5,604 nt of DNA from NCBI GenBank assembly GCA_030590525.1, contig JAUUYI010000163.1:1-5604 (forward strand), read 5' to 3'. The stretch is from Sedimenticola sp. Lineage in GTDB: Bacteria > Pseudomonadota > Gammaproteobacteria > Chromatiales > Chromatiaceae. The notes under the pieces are model-generated. The model was not told the DNA's origin and did not search any database. It worked only from the letters and a program-made list of their open reading frames with translations. The translations under genes and the position numbers were made by a program. Below, piece after piece: positions 1 to 5,604 of the stretch (positions are counted from its first letter, which is position 1; the number at the start of each line of letters is the position of its first letter).

Positions 1-735
1 AATGTGTTGCTGGAAGTCTATGACGCGCTCGCCTCAGAGGTGTCAGGCATGGGACGTGTCGTTCAGATGGTGGAGACGGACGCAGGCCTCTCCGCGCGCA
101 CCCTGCGCCTGGCCAACTCGGCATATTACGGCATGCCGCGGGAAATCAGCACGGTATCAGAGTCTATTCTTCGGATTGGTGGCTTCGATCTCTGGTGGAT
201 ACTGTTCACTACCGAGGTGAAGGATCTCTTCTTCGGGATCGACAAGCGGCTGATCGATATGAAGGGATTCTGGCGCCACAGCCTGTATGTGGCCTGCGCC
301 AGCCGGAAACTGGCAGAGTTGCACCGGGTCGGGCATCCGGAAGAGTTATTCGTGGCAGGTCTGCTGCACGACGTCGGTAAGCTGCTCCTGCTGCAACGGG
401 TTCCGGTGGAATATCGGGAGGTGCTGTTGCAGGTAGAGGCGGATGGCGAACCACTGGTCGAGGTGGAACGCAAGCTGCTTGGTTTCGCCCACACCGATGC
501 AGGTGCGGCCCTGCTCGACCGCTGGCAACTGCCGGCGGTTTTCGGGCGCTGTGCCAGAGAGCACCACGACGGTTTTTCCAGTTTGTCGGAATGCGGGCTG
601 GTATGGGTTGCCGATCGGCTGGCCCATCAGGAGGTAGAGGGAGAGGATGTCGATCTGCCCGCTGGGTTTCATGACCCTGATCTGCTATCGAAGGTAAACC
701 GGCTGTACGGAAGACTGGTGGATCTGATTATTTAA
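1..735 (+). CDS. HDOD-domain signalling protein, 5' end outside the window
   Basis: An HDOD-family protein, a divergent branch of the HD superfamily, usually cytoplasmic and tied to bacterial signalling or gene control; no specific role can be assigned. Residue numbers count from the GTG at position 4. The HDOD signature is clear: TDAGLSARTLRLANSAYYGM (25-44), then the ISTVSESILRIGG helix (48-60). An HD-like core follows: H92 in FWRHSLYVA, H122-D123 in LLHDVGK, H163 in GFAHTDAG, H187-H188 in AREHHDG, D204 in WVADRLAH. Many HDOD proteins have lost such residues, so this set is notable. The frame is open to position 1, and the text begins in what is normally the middle of the first HDOD helix (after the usual 'LP.LP' segment), so the true start lies upstream and the GTG at 4 is probably internal. 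The reading frame ends in TAA at 733-735. No partner gene is visible; the next gene, hrpA, lies 261 bp downstream. Family assignment is secure; function is not. Confidence 0.88.
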   Translation, partial: NVLLEVYDALASEVSGMGRVVQMVETDAGLSARTLRLANSAYYGMPREISTVSESILRIGGFDLWWILFTTEVKDLFFGIDKRLIDMKGFWRHSLYVACASRKLAELHRVGHPEELFVAGLLHDVGKLLLLQRVPVEYREVLLQVEADGEPLVEVERKLLGFAHTDAGAALLDRWQLPAVFGRCAREHHDGFSSLSECGLVWVADRLAHQEVEGEDVDLPAGFHDPDLLSKVNRLYGRLVDLII

Positions 736-743
736 CGAATTTT

Positions 744-769
744 GATGGGCACGCTGCGCTTTGCCCATC
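744..769. repeat. Palindromic intergenic repeat, copy 1
   Basis: Perfect 8-bp arms GATGGGCA (744-751) and TGCCCATC (762-769) enclose a 10-nt loop, so the stretch can form a hairpin on either strand. Read on the - strand, together with the flank to 773, it matches copy 2 over the CG(C/T)AGGATGGGCAAAG core. It begins 8 bp after the stop codon of the HDOD gene and could hinder 3' exonuclease or act as a weak terminator, but no T-run follows on the + strand. It looks like a member of a dispersed REP-type family. Confidence 0.75.
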
Positions 770-825
770 CTGCGATGATGCAAAGAGAGCAAGAGCATGA
801 AATTCAGCCGTTTTCAGCGGCGTAG

Positions 826-857
826 GATGGGCAAAGGCGCGAAGCGCCGTGCCCATC
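826..857. repeat. Palindromic intergenic repeat, copy 2 (inverted relative to copy 1)
   Basis: Outer arms GATGGGCA (826-833) and TGCCCATC (850-857) are the same 8-mers as in copy 1. An inner stem GGCGC (836-840) / GCGCC (844-848) closes on a GAA triloop, with AA opposite G as a small internal bulge. This is a strong, GC-rich hairpin. The flank CGTAGGATGGGCAAAG on the 5' side lies inverted to copy 1, with a spacer of 47 bp (774-820), which is the arrangement seen in REPIN/BIME elements. There is no T-run, so a terminator is unlikely. Confidence 0.78.
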
Positions 858-867
858 ACCGGGGCTA

Positions 868-890
868 ATCCCATCCTGCCCACGCTGCAG
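868..890. repeat. Scrambled remnant of the same repeat family
   Basis: CCCATCCTGC at 870-879 repeats 764-773 of copy 1 exactly, and CACGCTGC at 881-888 repeats 750-757 exactly, but the order of the two blocks is reversed relative to copy 1. This suggests a decayed or rearranged third copy rather than an intact hairpin. It ends just before the candidate hrpA promoter. Short matches of 8-10 nt could in part be chance, so the call is tentative. Confidence 0.4.
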
Positions 891-918
891 CTTACAAAAG
901 GTAGAATTGAGGTACAAT
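891..918 (+). promoter_or_regulatory. Candidate sigma70-type promoter for hrpA
   Basis: CTTACA (891-896, 4/6 to the -35 consensus) and TACAAT (913-918, 5/6 to the -10 consensus) are spaced by 16 bp. The predicted transcript would begin near 925 and have a leader of about 70 nt before the GTG at 997. The local AT-rich patch between the repeat cluster and the leader supports the call. This is based only on consensus matching. Confidence 0.45.
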
Positions 919-929
919 CACCGCGTTTC

Positions 930-950
930 ATGTTCAGGATGAACCGGTAA
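930..950 (+). other. Possible 6-codon leader mini-ORF (MFRMNR) ahead of hrpA
   Basis: ATG at 930 is followed in frame by TTC AGG ATG AAC CGG and TAA (948-950). It lies just after the predicted transcription start, so it would be near-leaderless, or could start at the second ATG (939). A 5-bp hairpin GTTCA (932-936) / TGAAC (940-944) overlaps it. There is no good Shine-Dalgarno. It may be chance; it is listed because the downstream gene also lacks a ribosome binding site. Confidence 0.15.
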
Positions 951-996
951 GCGAACGGACGCGCACCGCTGTGAATTTATCTGCCTGGTATCCCCC

Positions 997-3900
997 GTGG
1001 AATCTCCCTCACTGCCTGATCTCAAAGATATCGACGACTGCATGCTCAGTGACCGGCATGGTCTCCGGCACCGGTTGAAATCGCTGCAACGGCAGCAGCA
1101 GGGGCAAGGCAGCGCGCTGGCGCAGGCGTTGGATCAGCTGCGCGGGCAGATAAGCCGCTCCCGCGCCCTGGCGGAGCGACGCCGGGCACAGCGGCCGGAA
1201 CCCCGGTTTCCCATGGAGCTGCCCATCAGCGAGCACTGGCAGGAGATCGCCAGGCAGATCGAGGCGCATCAGGTGGTGGTGCTCTGTGGCGAGACCGGTT
1301 CTGGAAAATCCACGCAACTGCCCAAGATCTGCCTGGCCCTCGGGCGGGGCATCCATGGCCGCATTGGTCATACCCAGCCGAGGCGCATCGCCGCCCGCGC
1401 ACTGGCTGCCCGGGTCTCCAGTGAACTGGGCCGGGAATTGGGCAGCTGTGTCGGCTACAAGGTAAGGTTCCACGATCAGGTGAGCCAGGAGAGTCAGGTC
1501 AAGCTGATGACCGATGGCATGCTGCTGGCTGAGGTCCAGCGGGATCGCTGGCTCAACGAATACGATACGCTGATCATCGACGAGGCACATGAACGCAGCC
1601 TCAATCTCGATTTTCTGCTGGGCTATCTGACACAGCTGCTGCCCCGGCGCCCCGATCTGAAGCTGATCATTACCTCCGCGACCATCGATCCAGACCGCTT
1701 TTCCGATCATTTCGGCGGGGTGCCGGTGATCAATGTCTCCGGCCGGACCCATCCAGTCGAAGTGCGTTACCGCCCCCCGCTGGAGGAGAAAGTCAGTGAG
1801 CGTGATGAGGAGATGCAGCAGGGAATCCTGGCGGCGGTAGATGAATTGAGCGACCGGGAGCAGGGCGACATCCTGATCTTTCTGAGCGGTGAACGAGAGA
1901 TACGGGAGACGGCCGAAAACCTCCGTAAACATCGCATGTCGCTGACCGAGGTGCTGCCTCTCTATGCGCGACTGGGTCCGGCGGAGCAGTCCCGTATCTT
2001 CAAGCCCGGGGGGCAGCGGCGCATCATCCTCGCCACCAACGTAGCAGAAACCTCGCTGACGATACCGGGGATCCGCTACGTCATCGACACCGGCTTTGCC
2101 CGTATCAGCCGTTATAGCTACCGCAGCAAGGTGCAGCGGCTGCCGGTGGAACAGATCTCCCGGGCCAGCGCCGATCAGCGCAAGGGACGCTGTGGGCGAG
2201 TGGCGGCGGGCATCTGTATTCGCCTCTATTCGGAGGAGACGTTCGAGGCGCGACCGGAATATACCGAACCGGAGATTCTGCGCACCAATCTGGCTTCGGT
2301 TATTCTGCAGATGAAGATCCTGGGCTTTGGCGAGATCGAGGAGTTCCCGTTCGTCGACCCGCCAGACAACCGATTGATCCGGGACGGTTACCGTATCCTT
2401 TCGGAGATCGGTGCCATTGGTGATGACCGCCGGGTTACTCCACTGGGTCGGAAGCTGGCCCGGCTGCCGGTCGACCCCCGTATCGGCCGCATGCTGCTGG
2501 CAGCCGCTCAGGGGCACTGTTTGAACGAGGTGCTGGTGATCGCGGCAGCCTTGAGCGCCCAGGATCCCAGGGACCGGCCCATGGACAAGCAGCAGGCAGC
2601 GGACGAGGCACACCGACAGTTTCGCCACGAAGAGTCTGATTTCCTTGGGTATCTCAACCTCTGGCGGCATCTGGAAGGGCAACGACGACACCTCTCCCGG
2701 CGCAAATTCCACCAGCATTGCCAGCGCAATTTTCTCTCCTGGACCCGGGTGCAGGAGTGGCACGATATCCACCAGCAGTTGCGGCTCGAGATGCATGGGA
2801 TGGGGTTCAGGGAGAACCAGGCTGAGGCCGGTTATGAGGAGATTCACCGGGCGCTGCTGAGCGGGCTGCTCTCCCATATCGGCCTCAAGGGGAGTGGCAA
2901 GGGTCACGAATACCAGGGGGCGCGCAACAGCCGGTTCATGCTGTTTCCAGGTTCCGCCCTGTTCAAGAAACAGCCCAGATGGGTGATGGCGGCAGAACTG
3001 GTGGAGACCACCCGGCTCTATGCCCGTAGCGTCGCAGCGATTCAGCCCGCCTGGGTGGAGTCGCTGGCCGGGGAACTGGTCAACAGGGGTTACTCAGAGC
3101 CCCACTGGGAGAAGCGGCGGGGCCAGGTGGCGGCTTATGAAAAAGTCACCCTGTTTGGACTTGCCCTGGTGCCCAGGCGTAAGGTCAATTTCGGCCCCGT
3201 CGATCCAGTGCTGGCCCGGGAGATTTTTATTCGCTCGGCCCTGGTAGAGAGAGATTTCCACACGCGAGCCCGTTTCTGGCGGCACAACCAGGAGTTGATC
3301 GAGCAGCTGGAGGTGCTGGAGCACAAGGCGCGTCGACGGGATCTGCTGGTGGATGCCGAACAGATCTACGCATACTACGATCAGCGTATCCCGGAAGGGA
3401 TCTACTCCGCTCCACAGTTTGAGCGTTGGCTGCGAAAGGCGACCGCCAGAGAACCCAAACTGCTGCACATGCGGTCGCAGGATCTGGTGGGCCGGGAGCA
3501 GGAACAGCCAGACCTCGAGCGTTTTCCGGATCAGTTGAACCTGAACGGTCTTCAGCTTCCCCTGGAATACCATTTCGAACCGGGATGCCAGGCGGATGGC
3601 GTGACCCTGAAGATACCGCTGGCGGTGCTCAATCAGATTTCTGAAGAGCGCTGTGAATGGCTGGTGCCCGGACTGTTGCAGGAGCGGGTCATCGCACTGC
3701 TGAGGGCGTTGCCAAAGTCCCTGCGCCGCTCCTTTGTGCCGGTGCCTGAGTATGCGGATGCCTGCCTGCAGCGCATGCAGCCTTCGGACAAGCCCCTGAC
3801 CCGTTCCCTTGCCGAACAGCTCAAATCCATGACCGGGGTCCATATCCCGGAGGATGCCTGGAATGAGGCGGCACTGCCGGACCACCTGCGGATGAACTTT

Positions 3901-4911
3901 CAGTTGCTGGATACCCGGGGGCGTAGTATCGCCTCGGGCAGGGATCTGCTGGATCTGAAACGGCATCATGGCGACCGGGCGGAGGTCGGGCACCAGGGGC
4001 TGGACAACAGCGGACTGGAACGGGAGGGTCTCACCGACTGGACCTTTGGCGCGTTGCAGGAGTCGATGATGCTGGAGCAGGGCGGGATCCGGCTGATGGG
4101 TTTCCCGGCCCTGGTGGATCGGGGTAACAGCGTCGATCTGCGGATACTGGATTCACAGGCGAACGCCGAGAGGGCGACCCGGGGTGGCCTGAGGCGCCTG
4201 TTCATGCTGCAACTGCCGCGGGAGATTCGTTATCTGCGACGCAACCTCCCGGGGCTGCAGCAGCTGCGCCTGCAATATGCAAAGGCCGCCGCTCCACCCC
4301 GGGGACTCAACGTGCCAGAGAAGCAGGATCTGCAACAGGAACTCGTGGCACTGATCGTGGATCTCTGCTTCATCGAAGGGATGCCGGCGGTACAGAATGA
4401 GGCGCTGTTCAGGCGGCGGATCGATGAGCGCCGGGGTGAATTGATGAGTCGGGCGGATGAGGCACTGAGACTGCTGACAGCGATACTTGGCGGATACCAG
4501 GCACTGCGCAGGCAACTTTCCAGTATCACACAGATCAACTGGATGGCATCCATAGCGGACCTGAAGCAGCAGCTGGACCGGCTGGTATTCCACGGTTTTC
4601 TCCAGCACACCCCCTATCATCAGCTACAGCATTTTCCTCGCTACCTGAAGGCGATGACGCTGCGGCTGGATAAACTGCAGCATGCGGCATCCCGGGATCT
4701 GCAGTGGTTGAGAGAGATGCAGGGACTCTATCGGCAGTGGCAGGAGCGGGACGAGAAGTGCTGTAACTGTGGCAAGCAGGATCCACGGGTCGATGAGTTG
4801 CGCTGGGCCTTCGAGGAGCTGAGGGTGTCGCTGTTCGCCCAGGAGCTGGGTACTGCCTATCCGGTGTCGATCAAGCGGCTGGAAAAGCGCTGGCGGGAAC
4901 TGGGCCTGTAA
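997..4911 (+). CDS. hrpA: ATP-dependent RNA helicase HrpA (DEAH/RHA family)
   Basis: A cytoplasmic ATP-driven RNA helicase; E. coli HrpA is reported to resolve collided ribosomes and was earlier linked to fimbrial mRNA processing. All DEAH motifs are present: I GETGSGKST (98-106), Ia TQPRR (126-130), Ib MTDGML (171-176), II DEAH (195-198), III SATID (227-231), IV LIFLSG (293-298), V NVAETSLTIPGI (348-359), VI QRKGRCGR (394-401). They are followed by winged-helix/HA2 (about 430-550), an OB-fold region (about 610-730) and the long DUF3418-type C-terminal part (to about 1300) that marks the long bacterial HrpA. At 1304 residues it equals the roughly 1300 of E. coli and is colinear from memory. 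The GTG at 997 is chosen because it gives an N-terminus of family length before the MLSDR segment; the only nearby alternative is ATG at 1042 (M16). Neither has a Shine-Dalgarno, and an in-frame stop sits at 940-942. An odd CCNC cluster (1255-1258) lies near the C-terminus. The frame is intact. Confidence 0.97.
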   Translation: MESPSLPDLKDIDDCMLSDRHGLRHRLKSLQRQQQGQGSALAQALDQLRGQISRSRALAERRRAQRPEPRFPMELPISEHWQEIARQIEAHQVVVLCGETGSGKSTQLPKICLALGRGIHGRIGHTQPRRIAARALAARVSSELGRELGSCVGYKVRFHDQVSQESQVKLMTDGMLLAEVQRDRWLNEYDTLIIDEAHERSLNLDFLLGYLTQLLPRRPDLKLIITSATIDPDRFSDHFGGVPVINVSGRTHPVEVRYRPPLEEKVSERDEEMQQGILAAVDELSDREQGDILIFLSGEREIRETAENLRKHRMSLTEVLPLYARLGPAEQSRIFKPGGQRRIILATNVAETSLTIPGIRYVIDTGFARISRYSYRSKVQRLPVEQISRASADQRKGRCGRVAAGICIRLYSEETFEARPEYTEPEILRTNLASVILQMKILGFGEIEEFPFVDPPDNRLIRDGYRILSEIGAIGDDRRVTPLGRKLARLPVDPRIGRMLLAAAQGHCLNEVLVIAAALSAQDPRDRPMDKQQAADEAHRQFRHEESDFLGYLNLWRHLEGQRRHLSRRKFHQHCQRNFLSWTRVQEWHDIHQQLRLEMHGMGFRENQAEAGYEEIHRALLSGLLSHIGLKGSGKGHEYQGARNSRFMLFPGSALFKKQPRWVMAAELVETTRLYARSVAAIQPAWVESLAGELVNRGYSEPHWEKRRGQVAAYEKVTLFGLALVPRRKVNFGPVDPVLAREIFIRSALVERDFHTRARFWRHNQELIEQLEVLEHKARRRDLLVDAEQIYAYYDQRIPEGIYSAPQFERWLRKATAREPKLLHMRSQDLVGREQEQPDLERFPDQLNLNGLQLPLEYHFEPGCQADGVTLKIPLAVLNQISEERCEWLVPGLLQERVIALLRALPKSLRRSFVPVPEYADACLQRMQPSDKPLTRSLAEQLKSMTGVHIPEDAWNEAALPDHLRMNFQLLDTRGRSIASGRDLLDLKRHHGDRAEVGHQGLDNSGLEREGLTDWTFGALQESMMLEQGGIRLMGFPALVDRGNSVDLRILDSQANAERATRGGLRRLFMLQLPREIRYLRRNLPGLQQLRLQYAKAAAPPRGLNVPEKQDLQQELVALIVDLCFIEGMPAVQNEALFRRRIDERRGELMSRADEALRLLTAILGGYQALRRQLSSITQINWMASIADLKQQLDRLVFHGFLQHTPYHQLQHFPRYLKAMTLRLDKLQHAASRDLQWLREMQGLYRQWQERDEKCCNCGKQDPRVDELRWAFEELRVSLFAQELGTAYPVSIKRLEKRWRELGL

Positions 4912-4940
4912 TCGACAGCCCGCTGCTGGCATGCTAATGT
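4912..4940 (+). promoter_or_regulatory. Weak candidate promoter between hrpA and the ychJ-like gene
   Basis: TCGACA (4912-4917) matches the -35 consensus at 5/6, directly after the hrpA stop. The best -10 options are GCTAAT (4933-4938, 4/6, short 15-bp spacing) or TAATGT (4935-4940, 3/6, 17-bp spacing). The -10 half is poor, so read-through from hrpA is at least as likely. Confidence 0.22.
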
Positions 4941-4956
4941 CGGCGCGGTTTCTTCT

Positions 4957-4962
4957 GGAGGT
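4957..4962 (+). promoter_or_regulatory. Strong Shine-Dalgarno fixing the ychJ-like start
   Basis: GGAGGT lies 8 nt before the ATG at 4971. It is a near-perfect anti-16S match and settles that ATG as the start. It contrasts with hrpA, which has no comparable site. Confidence 0.85.
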
Positions 4963-4970
4963 GCCCCCTG

Positions 4971-5459
4971 ATGTCCCTTTGTCCCTGTGGGTCAAATATT
5001 GAATACGAGCAGTGCTGCGGACCGCTGCTATCCGGTGGACGTAAGGCCGAGACCGCCGAGGCGCTGATGCGTTCCCGTTACAGCGCATTCGTGGAGGGTG
5101 CCTTCGACTACCTGGGGGAGAGTCTCCACCCCGCGCACCGGGCGGATCACGATGTTGCTGCCACTCGCCGGTGGGCAGAGAGCGCAGACTGGCTGGGATT
5201 GGAGATCCTGGCGACGGACGGCGGGAAGCCGGGCGATGACGAGGGAATGGTCGAGTTCGTCGCAACTTACAAGGATAAAGGCGTGCTGCGCAAGCACCAC
5301 GAACGGAGCCGGTTCAGGAGAGAGGCGGATCGCTGGTATTTCCTCGATGGTGAAGTGGTGCCAGCGAGGACACAGATTCGTGAGGGGCCCAGGGTCGGGC
5401 GCAATGCTCCCTGTCCCTGCGGCAGTGGCAGGAAATACAAGAAATGCTGCGGTCGCTGA
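4971..5459 (+). CDS. ychJ: YchJ-family protein with two SEC-C zinc motifs
   Basis: A small cytoplasmic protein (162 residues; E. coli YchJ is about 152) of the UPF0225/YchJ family, whose function is not established. It has an N-terminal SEC-C motif (C4, C6, C15, C16; CPCGS then CC), a YchJ/NTF2-like middle domain (about 28-130) with the family signatures [10 protein letters not shown] (32-41), DYLGESLHP (46-54), WLGLEIL (74-80), HHERSRF (109-115) and WYFLDGEV (122-129), and a C-terminal SEC-C motif [18 protein letters not shown] (143-160; C148, C150, C159, C160). The last closely resembles the zinc-binding tail of SecA, which contacts SecB and the ribosome. Each motif has CxC-x8-CC spacing, so one metal per end is expected. 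The gene starts 59 bp after hrpA on the same strand and has its own strong Shine-Dalgarno; co-transcription is plausible. Identification is firm; a nascent-chain or ribosome role is only inferred from the SEC-C motif. Confidence 0.93.
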   Translation: MSLCPCGSNIEYEQCCGPLLSGGRKAETAEALMRSRYSAFVEGAFDYLGESLHPAHRADHDVAATRRWAESADWLGLEILATDGGKPGDDEGMVEFVATYKDKGVLRKHHERSRFRREADRWYFLDGEVVPARTQIREGPRVGRNAPCPCGSGRKYKKCCGR

Positions 5460-5604
5460 ACCTCCAGAATCTAAAGAATTTCTACAGCAGGCCGACAGTT
5501 GGTTGTCCGGTGAGTAAGTCGGTTCGTAAACGTTCAGCATACCTGGGATTCAGTACTGAGTGGTGGTCATGGGGTGTTTGTGGAGGAAGTGTTGTTGGCA
5601 GGGC
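5460..5604. other. 3' flank with no assignable gene
   Basis: 145 bp after the ychJ-like stop. I see no rho-independent terminator (only 4-bp hairpins such as GACA/TGTC at 5492-5507, no T-run). It contains the perfect 10-bp palindrome TCAGTACTGA (5550-5559). Near the edge, GGAGGA (5582-5587) could be a Shine-Dalgarno for a gene starting at about TTG 5595 or just past the window; alternatively the frame from GTG 5574 (VFVEEVLLAG...) is open to the edge. Neither can be tested with so little sequence. Confidence 0.4.

Noticed and set aside
744..769. Rho-independent terminator for the HDOD gene
   Set aside because: The hairpin is good, but no T-tract follows on the + strand; repeat membership explains it better.
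744..890. CRISPR array
   Set aside because: The copies are inverted, not direct, with one 47-bp spacer and no regular repeat-spacer series or cas genes.
728..931. Small - strand open frame in the intergenic region
   Set aside because: Its sequence is essentially the translation of the palindromic repeats; this is a typical spurious 'hypothetical protein' from a repeat.
1009..2907. Long antisense open frame (632 codons) opposite the N-terminal half of hrpA
   Set aside because: It lies wholly within the confirmed helicase gene; long antisense frames are common in GC-rich genes. Its translation shows no recognisable domain.
3094..3993. Antisense open frame (299 codons) opposite the hrpA C-terminal part
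   Set aside because: Same shadow effect; low-complexity Gln/Arg/His-rich composition and no family resemblance.
4624..5265. Antisense open frame spanning the end of hrpA and most of the ychJ-like gene
   Set aside because: It overlaps two well-supported genes and is rich in Arg/Pro/Ser as expected of a GC-rich shadow frame.

Overview
The window carries three protein genes, all on the + strand, with short intergenic spaces. The DNA is GC-rich (roughly 60% by eye). Gene content and protein style point to a gammaproteobacterium: a full-length, Escherichia-type HrpA helicase and a YchJ-type SEC-C protein. A 'GGATGGGCAAAG...GTGCCCATC' palindromic intergenic repeat fits free-living, often sulfur- or methane-oxidising members such as Chromatiales-like lineages, but that placement is a soft inference.

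Layout: (1) positions 1-735 hold the 3' part of an HDOD-domain signalling gene whose start lies before the window; it appears to keep a full set of HD-type metal ligands. (2) Positions 736-996 (261 bp) hold no convincing gene. They carry two inverted hairpin repeats (744-769 and 826-857, a REPIN/BIME-like pair), a scrambled third fragment (about 868-890), a plausible sigma70-type promoter (891-918) and an untranslated leader with a possible 6-codon mini-ORF (930-950). (3) Positions 997-4911 encode hrpA, a 1304-residue DEAH-box RNA helicase of the kind that acts on stalled or collided ribosomes in E. coli. It starts at GTG and has an unusual Cys cluster near its C-terminus. (4) Positions 4971-5459 encode a YchJ-family protein with a zinc-type SEC-C motif at each end around an NTF2-like core, preceded by a strong Shine-Dalgarno. 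(5) Positions 5460-5604 have no assignable gene; they contain a perfect 10-bp palindrome and a GGAGGA motif at the very edge that may belong to a following gene.

hrpA and the ychJ-like gene are 59 bp apart on the same strand and may be co-transcribed. Both have plausible links to the ribosome or nascent chain (HrpA from experiments on E. coli; SEC-C by analogy with the SecA tail), so the pairing may be functional, though this is inference. The rest looks like ordinary chromosomal housekeeping sequence. I found no CRISPR array, tRNA/rRNA, transposase or defence system, and no clear evidence of a new system.
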